Origin: Chytriomyces cf. hyalinus JEL632
Lineage: Eukaryota > Chytridiomycota > Chytridiomycetes > Chytridiales > Chytriomycetaceae
Direction of reading: 5' to 3'
Length of the DNA: 64,000 bases
Assembly: GCA_025435555.1 (NCBI GenBank)
Contig: JAIWWG010000032.1
Span: 124,001 to 188,000, forward strand
Part shown: piece after piece, positions 44,209-54,292 of the stretch
How the letters are laid out: every line of letters starts with the position of its first letter
Position numbering within the stretch: the first letter of the stretch is position 1
Notes under the pieces: model-generated
The model's input: only the letters and a program-made list of their open reading frames with translations
Told to the model about the DNA's origin: nothing
The model's database searches: none
Made by a program: the position numbers and the translations under genes

Positions 44209-45831
44209 ATGGATGAAGAGAGCGTGAGATGCCCCACCTTCACTGATTCATGTACGCGAGGGGTGCTGACGGCCTGCTGTTTAGGATACAGGACAATGCC
44301 TGGAAACCTTGCGGTAGCTGTCCATCAGGTTGTATGACCAAGTTCCCACACTGATCTTGATCAAATTGCAGCTTCCACGAAGGCACTGTTTATAGTATCG
44401 ATGTCTTTTTTGCGGACGACTACAACATTGCAAGTGCTGGATTCGAGCGCGCTAAAACGGGAGCTTCTTCGAAACGCGTCGCGCCAGAAGATTCCAGGAA
44501 CTCGCGGCCTATAACGCTGTTGTCGGGTATCTTTATTCTCATTAAAGCCGCGCTCCTATGTATATAGCTGATATTTCAGCGCTGGAATCCACTTCCAGGC
44601 TCTCACGATCAAACCATCTCAATTGCCACGGTTCGGAAAATTAGCCAGCCCTACGGTCTCTCTATTCAGGTGAATTAAATGCGTGCCTTCGATTTACAAG
44701 CAAAGCTGTGAGTTTTGATGCTCGCAACACGCAGGCATCCCGAACACACACATTGAAGGGACACACCTCGGATGTCTATGCCCTGGAAGTCCTCCCTGAA
44801 GCCTGCACTACCGGCAGCACATCCAAACTGGGTCATTTCATTTCCGCCGGCGACTACACAGTGCAAACGTGGGATCTCGAGGTTAAACAAAGCAGAAAAG
44901 TCTTTTGCGAAACATTAACACCCCAACCGCGCATTCCTCAGACGCAACTTCCCAATTCAATTCTGAGCGGCCACACTGGATACGTGTCATGCATCAAAGT
45001 GCGCGGAAAACGCGCCTTTTCTGGGTCCTGGGATACAACGATTCGATCTTGGAACTTGGAAACTGGGAAACCCATGCACGTCTTTAAAGGGCAGCATGCC
45101 AATATTGTGAATTGCATTGATGTAACGACGAGTGATTTGTTTAGTGGCAGTTGGGATCAGACGATTGTGCAGTGGAGTAGAGCGGTGAATGGACAGAGAC
45201 TTGGTGTGTTTCTTTTTATTGATCCTGATGAGTTTTTTTACAGACGGGGGATGCGGTACAGTCGTTCAGGGGCCATACGGACGGCGTGCAATGCCTGCAG
45301 GTGTATAATGAGTGCCTCGTGAGCGGGTTAGGGCGTGTTACAACATGGAGAATTCCTCTAATTGGACAAAAACAGATCCATGGACAAGACGCTGCGGATA
45401 TGGAGTATTTCCACGGGAAAGACAGTGCGCGTAATCAAGGGCCACACGGGCGGGATCGAGTGTCTGCATGTTGTGGACGATGTCTGCTTCACGGGGTCGT
45501 ATGACAAGACCATGCGTTGTTTTGATCTGGAGGTCTGCATTTGCTGTCTTTATTGGTGCCCTCACTCAACATTTATGCTCAGACCGGGGAATGCCTTTTG
45601 GTGTATCAGGGCCACACGGATGGAAGTGAGTCACCTCTGCTTGACATTCTCCTTCAAAAAAACTCAACGCAAACAAAAGTCTACTGCCTCAAGTACTTTG
45701 ACGGGCTCCTTTTCTCGGGCTCTGGTGATAAGTCCATTCGAGTCTGGGACGCGTCCTTTCTCCAGAAACAGGTCCCAGCCGTTGGCATGAAGGGGCCGCT
45801 GTGCTGTTGTATTTCAGATAGTACCAGATAA
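44209..45831 (+). CDS. WD40 repeat protein (beta-propeller)
   Basis: Nine exons: 44209-44223, 44285-44313, 44372-44526, 44599-44669, 44735-45205, 45244-45326, 45376-45532, 45583-45625 and 45680-45831. The start MDEES is followed by DTGQCLETLRFHEGTVYSID. Repeats then run THTLKGHTSDVYALEV, FISAGDYTVQTWDLE, ILSGHTGYVSCIKVRG, AFSGSWDTTIRSWNLETGK, DLFSGSWDQTIVQWSRA, FRGHTDGVQCLQVYNECLVS, SMDKTLRIWSISTGK, CFTGSYDKTMRCFDLE, LVYQGHTDGIYCLKYFDG and FSGSGDKSIRVWDASF. This is about seven blades, a single propeller without other recognisable domain. The DxxIRxW pattern resembles F-box/TRAF7-type propellers, but no F-box or RING is visible. Partner unknown. Confidence 0.8.
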
Positions 45832-45872
45832 AGCATACGTGATTGACACATGTAAATATTCAACGCGAATGT

Positions 45873-46535
45873 TTATTCAACTTTTTCAAGAACTTGCAAC
45901 ATGTCCCAACGAGCCAACATCAGTGGCGTGTCAACAAGTACAGACGTGCGAGTGAAGCCACATGCTTTAATAAAATCCGCAATCCTCTCGTGAAGTAATG
46001 GATCTTCGTTGCGAGGACCGACAAGAACAATCCTGGTGACTTTTGGGAACTGATTCAAGTAGTCTTGGAGGAGTTGAGGTCGCCGAAGATAAACAGAGAG
46101 TAATGCAACTACATTTTCGGAGCCAAGGCGAGAAGAGACTTGCTCTTCCGGGTGGATGCAATGGAACGCCGAGGGTGAAAGAAACAGATTGATGGGAGCC
46201 ACATCCACCCCCACCAATTTCCCCTTGTAAAGCTTGGACTGCAGGAGGTACTCGAACAGGCCGCTGCCACTCCCGATGCTCAGGACTGTTTCACCGTCTT
46301 GAAGCAAAAGGCCGTTTTTGACAAGAGTGAGCAGCCCGGAAGTTGGAGTCAGACAACAGAGAGTTGTCTGGGGCGGTCGTGGAACCGCGGCAAAGATGTC
46401 AAGGATTCCCTCGACATTGCCTTCTTTATGCAAAGCGCGGACACGATCTGCGAGTGATGTGGCTGATCCGGAAGAGTTCAGGTAAAGATGCAATGGCCCG
46501 CCTCTGGTGAGAATTGAAGAGAAGAGTGAGTTCAA
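45873..46535 (-). CDS. Small methyltransferase-fold protein, 5' end unresolved
   Basis: The open stretch encodes ILDIFAAVPRPPQTTLCCLT, GETVLSIGSGSGLFEYLLQS (a motif I of SAM-dependent methyltransferases), KLVGVDVAPINLFLSPSAF (acidic residue after beta 2), NVVALLSVYLRRPQLLQDYL and VTRIVLVGPRNEDPLLHERI. The rest is compatible with a Rossmann-like core of about 200 residues. No ATG starts the frame; an acceptor near 46505 suggests a short first exon upstream around 46540-46620, but none of the candidate donors fits the phase. Substrate unknown. It is convergent with the WD40 gene, with ends about 40 bp apart. Confidence 0.6.
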   Translation of the reverse strand: MNSLFSSILTRGGPLHLYLNSSGSATSLADRVRALHKEGNVEGILDIFAAVPRPPQTTLCCLTPTSGLLTLVKNGLLLQDGETVLSIGSGSGLFEYLLQSKLYKGKLVGVDVAPINLFLSPSAFHCIHPEEQVSSRLGSENVVALLSVYLRRPQLLQDYLNQFPKVTRIVLVGPRNEDPLLHERIADFIKACGFTRTSVLVDTPLMLARWDMLQVLEKVE

Positions 46536-46680
46536 ACGAGCTTAAACAGAAGGCTGAGGGATGGGTGATGAGGGGCAGAGTGTGTTCAGAAGCAGTGTTG
46601 TACACGTGCGCAGCATTAGCCGAAAGCAAGCAACCCGCTGCGCCAGACAACCAGGTTAACAATTAGATGCCACAGATACT

Positions 46681-47021
46681 TCAAGAAGGAGTGAAAGGAG
46701 GGGGCGCTGTGGCAACCCTGCCGGTTGCGAACCACAGCTTGCCCAACAACACTCCAACGCAAATGATCCATGGTGTCGTTGTAATTTGCCCAGTCGGATG
46801 AGGCAGATTGGGATGCAGCGCTCTCGGCCCCGTCCCACTAGAAGGGCCAGACAATTGACCCGCAGCAGAAATACTCTGGTTGCGGCTCAACGGAAAGGCC
46901 CCGCAGGACAGCGCCGCTTCAGAGAATGGATTTAACGCTAAAGTATCATCAGGTACACACGGCGGGGGCAGCAAGTCTGTTGCGGAGGGCTCCGAGTCTT
47001 ACCATGCGCTGAGTTCTCCAT
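46681..47021 (-). CDS. Small single-pass membrane protein
   Basis: Two exons, 47003-47021 (MENSAH plus one base) and 46681-46976, spliced by a 26-nt intron at the lower size limit. The protein of about 104 residues has a Pro/Ser-rich N-terminus (LLPPPCVPDDTLALNPF, SISAAGQLSGPSSGTGP) and one hydrophobic helix near the end (TTPWIICVGVLLGKLWFATG) followed by RVATAPPPFTPS. It may be a tail-anchored or inner-membrane small protein. No family recognised. An alternative is an unspliced start within 46681-46974. Confidence 0.5.
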
Positions 47022-47149
47022 TCTAATTTTTGGTTGGTCAGATGTGGAAGAAAAGAAAAGAAAAAGTGATCCTTGCTTCGGGGACTTTTGCAAAGGAACT
47101 AGTCCGATAAAACAACCCATCATCGCGACTTCAAGGGCTGTGCTCTTGG

Positions 47150-47481
47150 TTGCTGCAGCGTGCCCTTCGCACAGCAAGACCAGCCTTGTTTGCCTGCCGC
47201 GTGAGCTCCGCACTCGGTGCTTGGAATATTCTGCTATCGGTTTTGTTTACCACACAGCAGTTGACAAAAAAGCGCCAAAAAAAGGAAAAAAGACCGCAGC
47301 AGCACACCCGAGGGAAAAATTCAAGAATGAAATCGCGTGTTTCGAAGCGCACCAGTACAAGTGGGAACAGGCTGCCGTTCATTTCCTCGGAAGCTTGCAG
47401 CACACAGCCAGACAATCGATGGGTGGCTTGCGTAAACCGCTGCTGGTGTGGGTGTGGAGGCAGTGCCTGGGCATTGCGTGA
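47150..47481 (+). CDS. Hypothetical protein with mitochondrial-type presequence
   Basis: A start at 47150 gives MLQRALRTARPALFACRVSS, rich in Arg, Leu and Ala without acids, typical of a mitochondrial presequence. A GT donor at 47217 and an acceptor at 47256-47257 join it to AVDKKAPKKGKKTAAAHPRE and KFKNEIACFEAHQYKWEQ, ending at TGA 47479-47481. The mature part is very basic, as in small mitoribosomal proteins, but I cannot assign it to one. Other exon choices exist because all three frames are open here. Confidence 0.4.
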
Positions 47482-47542
47482 TTTGCAATCGATGTGCATA
47501 TGAAGCACGAAAGTTGATGTCAAATCTTATACGACGAAAACC

Positions 47543-48184
47543 ATGTTGGAAACAGACGTCGACACCATTCTGTTCAAGCTGCGCGGCATTGTTCCGTACA
47601 AGGCACCCACACCTCCATCTCCAGCTCAGACGCTAGTATCAACAGTGTTTTCTTTCGTGGCCCTGCTGTGCGTGGGATACGCCAACCGCAGCTTCTCAGA
47701 ACTCGGCGAAGACAGCTCCGTCATGATTGGCTCATTCGGTGCTACAGCCGTGCTGCTCTTTCACGCAATCGAATCGCCACTGGCACAGCCGCCAAACCTC
47801 GTGTTTGGACATGTCCTGTCTGCCGTCGTCGGTGTCGCCATCTCGAAACTGTTTGCTATGGAAGTGCTGCAAAGCGTGCGATCTCAGATTGCGCCCGCAC
47901 TTTCTGTCGCGCTTTCTATCGGTGTCATGGGTTTGACTAACTGTATGCATCCTCCTGCCGGTTCCACAGCCCTGATTGCCGTCATAGGGTCCCCGCAGAT
48001 ACAAGCTCTTGGGTTCTCGTACGTGGTCAGACCCGTCATAACCGGAGTCGCCGTGATGCTGCTGTGTGCCATTGTATTGAACAACCTCGTGAAGGGCAGG
48101 CGGTATCCAAACTTTTGGATGCAGCAGATGTGGTGGCAATGGCCATGGGCTGCGGAAGCTGTCCCCGGAACCATCACAGCGTGA
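47543..48184 (+). CDS. HPP-family integral membrane protein
   Basis: HPP proteins have four helices and a His-Pro-Pro motif; plant members act in plastid nitrite transport. This intronless gene of 213 residues has TVFSFVALLCVGYANRSF, DSSVMIGSFGATAVLLFHAI, PPNLVFGHVLSAVVGVAIS, LSVALSIGVMGLTNCMHPPA (HPP motif) and GSTALIAVIGSPQIQALGF. The last helix is VVRPVITGVAVMLLCAIVLN, followed by a short Trp-rich tail. The family signatures GSFGA and MHPPAGSTAL are both complete. The start at 47543 is the first ATG. Absence of introns is notable among split neighbours and might reflect transfer or intron loss. Confidence 0.9.
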   Translation: MLETDVDTILFKLRGIVPYKAPTPPSPAQTLVSTVFSFVALLCVGYANRSFSELGEDSSVMIGSFGATAVLLFHAIESPLAQPPNLVFGHVLSAVVGVAISKLFAMEVLQSVRSQIAPALSVALSIGVMGLTNCMHPPAGSTALIAVIGSPQIQALGFSYVVRPVITGVAVMLLCAIVLNNLVKGRRYPNFWMQQMWWQWPWAAEAVPGTITA

Positions 48185-48276
48185 TGACTGATCCCTCGAA
48201 TGTTTTTTTTTATTTATTTATTATCCAAGTTCATGTGTTCATCAGCGGACAGATCCTCATAAAAAAAACGGCCGTA

Positions 48277-48666
48277 TCACTTTCCCTCCAGCCCTTTTGC
48301 AAACTGGTTCATCGCCTCTGCCATTCGCACGTCGCGGATTGACACGGCATTGCCCGCGTCATGCGTGGTCAGCGTCACGTCAACCCAGTTGTACACGTTG
48401 GCCCACTCGGGATGATGGTCGCTCTTCTCGGCCGCGATCGCCACTCGTGTCATGAATGCGAACGCCTCAGAGAAGGTTGGGAATGTGAACCGCCGTTGCA
48501 GCGTTTCTTTGCTGGTGGTGCCGCTTGTTTTGGCAGTGTGTTTCCATCCAGATTGCACCAACGGCGTGACGAGGGCTGCATGCTCGGATGCTGTGAGCTT
48601 GCTGATTCCTTGCATGGCACGGTTTGATGTCGAGAAGGTGCGTTTACGCATTGTCGAGAGCATCAT
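48277..48666 (-). CDS. Pterin-4a-carbinolamine dehydratase
   Basis: Regenerates the quinonoid pterin cofactor of aromatic amino acid hydroxylases; fungal and bacterial forms may serve pterin turnover. A single exon starts at one of two adjacent ATGs (48666 or 48663) with MLSTMRKRTFSTSNRAMQGI, which looks like a mitochondrial leader. The catalytic signature EKSDHHPEWANVYNWVDVTL is complete, with the His-His and downstream TTHDAGNAVSIRDVRMAEAM. The protein is about 130 residues with presequence; the core is of normal length. It ends KGLEGK then TGA, and is convergent with the HPP gene. Confidence 0.9.
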   Translation of the reverse strand: MMLSTMRKRTFSTSNRAMQGISKLTASEHAALVTPLVQSGWKHTAKTSGTTSKETLQRRFTFPTFSEAFAFMTRVAIAAEKSDHHPEWANVYNWVDVTLTTHDAGNAVSIRDVRMAEAMNQFAKGLEGK

Positions 48667-48957
48667 TATTTTTTTTTGGTTTCTCGGAAGCAAAACACGG
48701 ATCTCTCTCTCAAAAAACTGCTTTTGTTCTAATACAACAGCAACGCAAACACACGCTCAATTGAAGGTGCAGGGAATTCAAAAAGAAAAAGAAAGAAAAG
48801 AATGTTAACAAAACAATAAATTTACGGCAACGAAATCCATGCCATCGAGTCATCAGAACAGATATGTGCCCATCTCTCATCTTTCCCAATCATCGCGTTC
48901 CAGACCCAAGAAAGAACGCAACATCCTACAAACCCTTCATCTTTTAAACCTCCTCAA

Positions 48958-50772
48958 TTACATTGCCAGGTACGCCTTTTTCCTCCGGAAATACTCATCA
49001 AATCGCATTTTGCTGTATCCTGGATAATCAAACTCCAAATCCGACAGTTCCGCCTGCACAAGCCCCCAAATACCCCACCCTAAATTCGATGCTAGCGAGA
49101 ATTTGTTTGCTTCTGCACGTGCGCGTGTCACGTCCTCTTCTGTCACTGGTTTCGAAGAGTCATACGCTTCAAGATACTCGCGCAGGAATTTTCGCTGGAA
49201 TTCTGGATCAGGGTATAGTTCCCATTCGCAGTCGAAGCCTATTTTTGTTTCATTGAGATGTGCTTGTTTAGATTCATTTTTCACAAATTCAAGACCACAC
49301 AAACCGGTGTGCTCGCAAAAGTGATTGCCAAAGTCGAACCCGCGAGGTCGATAGAATCCATATTCGTAGTCAATGACTAAAATACCGCTTCTATCTTAGA
49401 AAAATAGGCCGGATGAAACAAGGCTGAAAACTCACAATCAATTTTCCCTGATTCGCCGTCATATATGATATTCATGGGGTTCACGTCACCGTGGCAGAAC
49501 ACTACGGGCGAGTCCACTTTCGAGAGCTCTGCTTCGAGGTTTTCCAGCTGAGGCATACGGAAATGAAAGTCAGCACGCCAAGCTCAACCCAGCGAAGGCA
49601 AAAAACGCTACCTCTTTCCGCAACCTATCGATGGTAATAAATGAGCGAACAGTTGCGTCTACTGAAGGATTTGTGAATTTTTCGGGAACTGTGGTTTTTT
49701 GATTGATTGACGACGAGACGGTCAGAGATCGAAGAAAAATTTGAGGTCTACAAAAAATAAAAGGGTAGGAACGCACTCGAGTCAAGCCATTCATAGTATG
49801 TTTTGAATAGTTGTGAAGTTGGTTCGATAATGTCGGAAGCATCCACTTTGTGCCATCTGGCCATGTGTCGTGCAATCAGGGGGTATTTCTCGTCGTGTTT
49901 GAGGTCTGATTTGCCGCAAATGAGAGTGAGAATTGGATTCGATATGTGCGCTTTTCGAAAGCCAATGATATTTACCAGATGCTGAAAAAGGGATGCCGTC
50001 TGGGGAAAAGTACCCCGTCGTTACAAAATGCTTATAAATTTCATTCAATATCTCAAAACAAATACATACCAACGTAGCCATAAATGAATCCATTGTGAAA
50101 CCGGCCGTGAACTTTCGGTGATAGTCCAGATCTCGATAGGATTACAAAGTTCTATAGACACATTTCACGTATTTTTTTTTGTATCGTCAGATGGGGTTTC
50201 GGATAAGTGGGGTTGCAACGGAAGCCACCCGTCGGATATGACGCAGTTTGAGTGGAGATGTTCTCACCATCATTTCCTGGTTTCGATCAATCAAGGCATC
50301 GGTGCCTTTTCCGTATGTTCGGATAAGAATAGTTTCGGTGCCCCATACGCATTTTACGACTGTGGGATTCGCAGCAAAAAGGGAAATTGAATGAGCTACT
50401 GACGCATCATCGGAATAGGGGATAAGCATTTTACGTTTGCTGGAAGGATACTTGAGTCAGAAACATGTTGTCCAATCCAATATATCAACCAACATACTTT
50501 GTCAGCCCATGAGTTTGATGAGTAAAGACAACGTCCTTCAAGTTCCAGTCTGGAAACACCATGCCAACGAGCGTGGCGCATCCATCCTAGCACCAAAGAG
50601 AAGCGCAGCAGCAGATGTCGGGTTAGATTCGACGGGGTTAAATAGGGGTGTGTGAGAGTGGGGGCACCATAATATCGGCATGGTCCATTGTGTAGTCCAG
50701 GAAGGGGACTTGGTTGAAGGCGGTTGGGACTCGGTCCACTGCCTGCGAAGGTGCTCGTTTGTCCATGACCAT
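48958..50772 (-). CDS. Ethanolamine/choline kinase
   Basis: First step of the CDP-ethanolamine (Kennedy) pathway. Ten exons: 50668-50772, 50498-50586, 50435-50439, 50268-50359, 50070-50151, 49976-49999, 49777-49905, 49612-49688, 49436-49547 and 48958-49394. Exon 3 is only 5 nt (CAAAC) and builds the family motif HGLTNKLVKCVW from three exons. Then TILIRTYGKGTDALIDRNQE, LSPKVHGRFHNGFIYGYV, ARHMARWHKVDASDI, the kinase loop VVFCHGDVNPMNIIYDG, and LVIDYEYGFYRPRGFDFGNH. The C-terminus SLASNLGWGIWGLVQAELSD and FDYPGYSKMRFDEYF is typical of the family. Motif HGLTNKL resembles ethanolamine kinases (DGITNKL) more than choline kinases. The start is MVMDKRAPSQ or, six bases later, MDKRAPSQ. Confidence 0.9.
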
Positions 50773-51375
50773 GTGCAAGAATCCCTTTGATCTTTTTTTT
50801 GCTTTTATTTTTTAATTTCTTTTTTTTTTCTTTCTTTCGCCCGCAAGAGAGAAGAAACCCTAACTCGCCCAATATTTGGGGGCAACTTGTCAGATTGGGG
50901 GCAACTTGTGGCACGCTGCAAATATCCCATGTCCTGCGGCGAGAGGGCATGCACAGGCAGGCAACTGATGCACAGACATACAACATGTATGCATCAACGC
51001 ATTCTCGGACACGCTCGGACACTCTCCCAATTAATCGCGAGTGAATTTAAAATTGTGGGTGACGCAAGGGTTTCGTGAGGACCCTGCGGCGACATGATCC
51101 TAGGACGCATTAGCGATGGTGCACCTCATGCGAGTCAAATGCTCTGTCTGCAGTCACCGTGGTCCAGACACAGGCCTCTATCTGGAGTAAGCTGAGAGGA
51201 GAAGGCAGTGGGGGATTCGATTGCGACTAGATCGCGAAGAGAGTGAGGACGGTTACTCTCTGAGGTGTGTTTCAAGGGGAGCACATCGAGGGAAAGAAGG
51301 TTTCTTTTTTTTTTTTAACGGTTCTTGATAAAGACGGAAATGTGAAATGTGAACAAGTCGCAAAAGTAACGAAGA
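50773..51375. other. Intergenic region with T-rich tract and a 15-bp repeat
   Basis: No gene is supported here. A T-rich tract occupies 50789-50838. The 15-mer TTGGGGGCAACTTGT occurs at 50876-50890 and 50895-50909. The region separates two divergently transcribed genes (ethanolamine kinase and RPB6) and so contains both promoters. Confidence 0.6.
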
Positions 51376-52016
51376 ATGGACTACGAAGACAACCAGAACT
51401 TTGACGATGACGACGCTTTTCCCGATGAGGACGTCGACAACATGGACGAAAACCCCGATGACTTGGACAACATTGATGGCGACATTGAAGTGCTCCCAAA
51501 TGGACTGGACGAGGAGGTGACTCAGACTAGCGAGCTGCCCTCTCTTTCTTACCTAACTGACCCTCGCATCCCCAATCAATCCCAACCACTACTACAAACA
51601 AAAAATCAGCATCTCGATGGCGCTGACCGCACCAGCGGCAACCCACACGTGAAAGGGTCCGAGATCCCAAAAGACAAGCGCATGACGACGCCGTACATGA
51701 CCAAGTACGAGAAAGCGCGTGTGCTTGGAACACGTGCGCTGCAGATCTCTATGAACGCACCCGTGATGGTGGACCTTAACGGCGAATCCGACCCACTCGT
51801 GATTGCCATGAAGGAGCTGCGTGAGCGCAAAATGCCGCTCATGATTAGACGATATCTGCCAGACGGATCGTATGAGGACTGGGCAGTCGATGAGGTATTT
51901 TATTTATTAATATATGTATATTTTATATTTTAGTCATATGCGATGTCATTGGCGATACTGCGCACATCCAATTGACATCTCTCTCTCTCTCTCTCCAGCT
52001 GACACCCCCTGAATAG
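51376..52016 (+). CDS. RPO26: RPB6/ABC23 subunit shared by RNA polymerases I, II and III
   Basis: Exons 51376-51516, 51610-51894 and 51999-52016. An acidic N-terminus ([20 protein letters not shown]) is followed after the first intron by the nearly invariant core: [60 protein letters not shown] and [10 protein letters not shown]. The last exon has six codons (LTPPE and stop), in place of the usual ELII-type end. The first intron is inferred from GT-AG ends, a CTAAC-like branch site and a length better matching RPB6; reading through is also open. The N-terminal acidic stretch is normal for this subunit. Confidence 0.92.
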
Positions 52017-52083
52017 TGAATAGTCTTGGCTTAAAAAAAAACAAATAAATAAATAATATTCCAACGTAAAACGGACTTTTCAG

Positions 52084-54093
52084 CATTTGGGCTCCCAACG
52101 GGATTCGGAGGCAGTCGCAAGACTGGCGCAACAAACACAAAGAGCTTCAAACCAGCATGGGCGGAAGAATATGGCGATGAGGACGATAAACCTAAGCTAC
52201 AGAAGCTGCAACTGGGCCAAACCAGCGAAACTGCGCACACTCGCACCGAACTGGACAGCTAACAACCAGCAGTCAAACTTCGAATATTGCTCGAAAGAAG
52301 GGTCTTCACGCTGAACTGCATCCGTCTATGGGCGTCGCTGCGCAATCGAATTCACATGCAGATTCAGTTGACGAAGAAGATGATGTCGACGGTCCAATGC
52401 CGCCGTCGAAAGAAAGAATCGATGATGGGGAAAATAGCGAAAGCGAAGAAGAGGAAGATAAGGAAGAGGAAGAATTGGACTGGGATGTTTTGCCCGTCAC
52501 CAGCCAGATCAAACTGGCCGACCAGAAGGGTACTACCACGCATCTATTTCCGCCATCGCACGCGAATCGCTTTTGTGAACTATGCTTCAATTTTGGTATC
52601 GCTTGCAGACAGTCTCCGCGCTGTCACTCGCGGCTTGTCAGTGGCGGTCGAGACTGTACAGTCAAGCTCTGGGATTTCAATGGAATGAACGGAAAGTTTC
52701 GACCGTTTCGATCCATCGATGAACCTTGCGGCGGGAACCCCGTGAGTAAATACACCATTTCAAAATGTATCATCAGAGAAGACTCACAAGCCAACTATTT
52801 TTCATAAAGATTCGCGACTTGCAGTACAGCAACTCTGGAGACCAATTTCTCATTGCTTCCGGGTCAAACCAAGCAAAGTTATACGATCGCGAAGGCTCCT
52901 CCATTGCCGAATACATGAAGGGAGACATGTATTTACGCGACATGAAAAATACAGAGTAAGTCAACCTTCGCGCATCTTTGCCATCATTTTGTTCGAAAGC
53001 GACACTGAAGAAATGGGATGATTTGCAGAGGCCATATTTCTGCCCTGACTTGCTGCAAATGGCATCCAACCGATCGCGCCACCTTTTTAACAGCATCTCT
53101 GGATAGCACCATCAGGTTTATCTCTCGAATAATTGATTCCATTCTTTCCTTGCGCCAAAACTCGTTTTGCGCCATTGTAGCTCATACTGGCATTTGTCAG
53201 AATATGGAACATTGAAAACAAACGCGAAAACAAAGCTGCCATTGCCGTGAAGTCCCAAAGCAAAGGTGGCCGCACTCCCATCACCAACATACTCGGCAGA
53301 TGAGAAAATTAGTGCTGGGATGGGACAAGATGGCGAGTTTCGGTTATGGGACTCGAATGGACCGTTTATCCGGCCGATGTACGTGATTTTTTTTTTTTTT
53401 TGGTTGGTTGGTCTTGACAGGTTTTGCGTTTTTTAAGTCGATTGAGGGTGCGCACATGTCAAACAGCGTCACTTCAAGCATTACCATTTCTTTGGATAAT
53501 TTGACCCTCATCACTCGAAGCAATGACGGTATTTTAGATTTTAACTATCATTTTATCTTCTTTTCTAAAACACCCAAAACACCCCCACCCCAACAAATAG
53601 ACACGCTCAAACTATGGGACATTCGAGCATTCAAAAAAACCCCGTCGCAATTCGCCAAAAACCTGCCCTCCTTTTGCGAAAGAATCCACCGCCATTTTTT
53701 CACCCAACAAACAAACTCGTTGTCACAGGCATCTCTGTCAAAAAGGAAGACCGTGGCGGAAATTTATGCATCTTTAACAAGGCAGACTTGTCCCCCCTGT
53801 TACGCGCGTGGATGTGGGGCCAGGGTCTGTTGTTAAAGTGTTGTGGAATGGCAAGATTAATCAGATTTGCGCGAGTACAACTGAAGGTGCTGTGCCTGTG
53901 CTGTATGATGAGAATGTGTGTGTGGCGGGTGCCAAATTTCTGTGCAAAAATGAAGGCGAAAGCAAAGACTGTTGATGACATGTCCTTTTTGGAAGATGAA
54001 TCTGAGAGTGACGCGTTGCTTCTGTCAGAAGGAACTTTTCCTGCTCGTGACTGGTGGAATGGACAGCTATGGAGGCAGACATTGTGTTGGTGA
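52084..54093 (+). pseudogene. WDR70-like WD40 gene with multiple frame breaks
   Basis: WDR70 acts in DNA repair with the CUL4 ligase and is conserved in fungi. In order the sequence has FGLPTGFGGSRKTG, an acidic region (ELDWDVLPVTSQIKLADQ), RLVSGGRDCTVKLWDFNGM, IRDLQYSNSGDQFLIASGSN, QAKLYDREGSS, KGDMYLRDMKNTEGHISAL, RIWNIENKRENK, YSADEKISAGMGQDGEFRLW, DTLKLWDIRAFKKTPSQF, HPTNKLVVTGISVKKED and SVVKVLWNGKINQICASTTE. These follow WDR70 order closely. Breaks occur near 52258, 52625 (about 14 bases lost between SALSL and RLVSGG), 53290, 53690 and 53805, with no splice signals to explain them; a few real introns (such as 52741-52810) are intact. No convincing start codon lies between RPB6 and the first block. 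Confidence 0.65.
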
Positions 54094-54292
54094 TGGTGGT
54101 TGGTGGGATGCCTGTGCAGTGTCGTGGGTGTTGTCGCTGTGCAAGCTGCAAGGTATAGCACCTACCCGTTTTCATGATCCAAAACCACATTGCACGCACA
54201 AATGACTCATCTATTGTCATTATCTGTACCAGAGTCATCATCAACCCACACGCCCTCCCCTTGTACCGCGGGGTTATATAATGTCTTTTTAC

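Noticed and set aside
50359-50586. Frameshift in ethanolamine kinase
   Set aside because: A 5-nt microexon fits splice signals and yields the conserved motif.
54094-54292. Small genes on either strand between the WDR70-like region and the hydrolase
   Set aside because: Only short chance open stretches; nothing conserved or start-like.
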